In this document: piece after piece, positions 62,948 through 64,000 of the stretch
Layout: the number at the start of each line of letters is the position of its first letter
How positions within the stretch are numbered: position 1 is the first letter of the stretch
Assembly (NCBI GenBank): GCA_005281725.1
Contig: SSBO01000007.1
Coordinates: 4,098,402-4,162,401, forward strand
Reading direction: 5' to 3'
DNA from: Wuchereria bancrofti
Taxonomy: Eukaryota > Nematoda > Chromadorea > Rhabditida > Onchocercidae
Length of the DNA stretch: 64,000 bases
Program-made: the position numbers and the translations under genes
The notes under the pieces: model-generated
The model's input: only the letters and a program-made list of their open reading frames with translations
The model's database searches: none
What the model was told of the DNA's origin: nothing

Positions 62948-64000
<1,053 letters not shown>

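Overview
The window is eukaryotic, AT-rich (roughly one third G+C by eye) and intron-rich. It looks like a parasitic nematode, probably clade III/filarial. Reasons: an MSP-domain sperm protein, a NEKL-2-type kinase close to the C. elegans protein, short introns of 50-400 bases beside multi-kilobase ones, and splice acceptors lying 0-1 base before start codons, as expected for spliced-leader trans-splicing. The species assignment is inference; no database was searched. Exon models were built by hand from GT/AG sites, phase and recalled family alignments. Most recognised genes splice into an uninterrupted frame; exceptions are noted where they occur.

Left third (1-18 kb): mostly non-coding sequence with one unrecognised minus-strand gene (about 3.9-5.0 kb) whose 5' exons do not join cleanly. 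A decayed coding block lies at 9.4-9.9 kb. Then come two tandem minus-strand RNA-metabolism genes: POP4 (RNase P/MRP subunit) downstream of a 19-exon ZC3H18-like nuclear CCCH protein.

Middle (18-46 kb): a single-exon UDP-glucuronate decarboxylase (UXS1/SQV-1), the copper chaperone COX11 with a probable GC-AG intron, a cholecystokinin-receptor-like GPCR with a possible distant 5' part, a NEKL-2/NEK8 kinase on the opposite strand, and a small MSP-domain gene with a TATA box and a GATA site.

Right third (46-64 kb): a B3GNTL1-type glycosyltransferase (queuosine-tRNA galactosyltransferase family), a mitochondrial [2Fe-2S] ferredoxin, an SRRM1/RSR-1 splicing coactivator converging on the ferredoxin, an unrecognised gene with a likely mitochondrial leader, the selenocysteine elongation factor EEFSEC, and the 3' part of UDP-glucose 4-epimerase (GALE), which runs off the window.

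Themes: nucleotide-sugar metabolism (UXS1, GALE, B3GNTL1), mitochondrial Fe-S/copper assembly (ferredoxin, COX11) and nuclear RNA processing (POP4, ZC3H18, SRRM1). The most noteworthy points are the EEFSEC gene, which lacks an in-frame AUG and has an altered G2 motif, a one-base frame break in the B3GNTL1 homologue, and the GC-AG intron in COX11. I found no evidence for an entirely new biological system.
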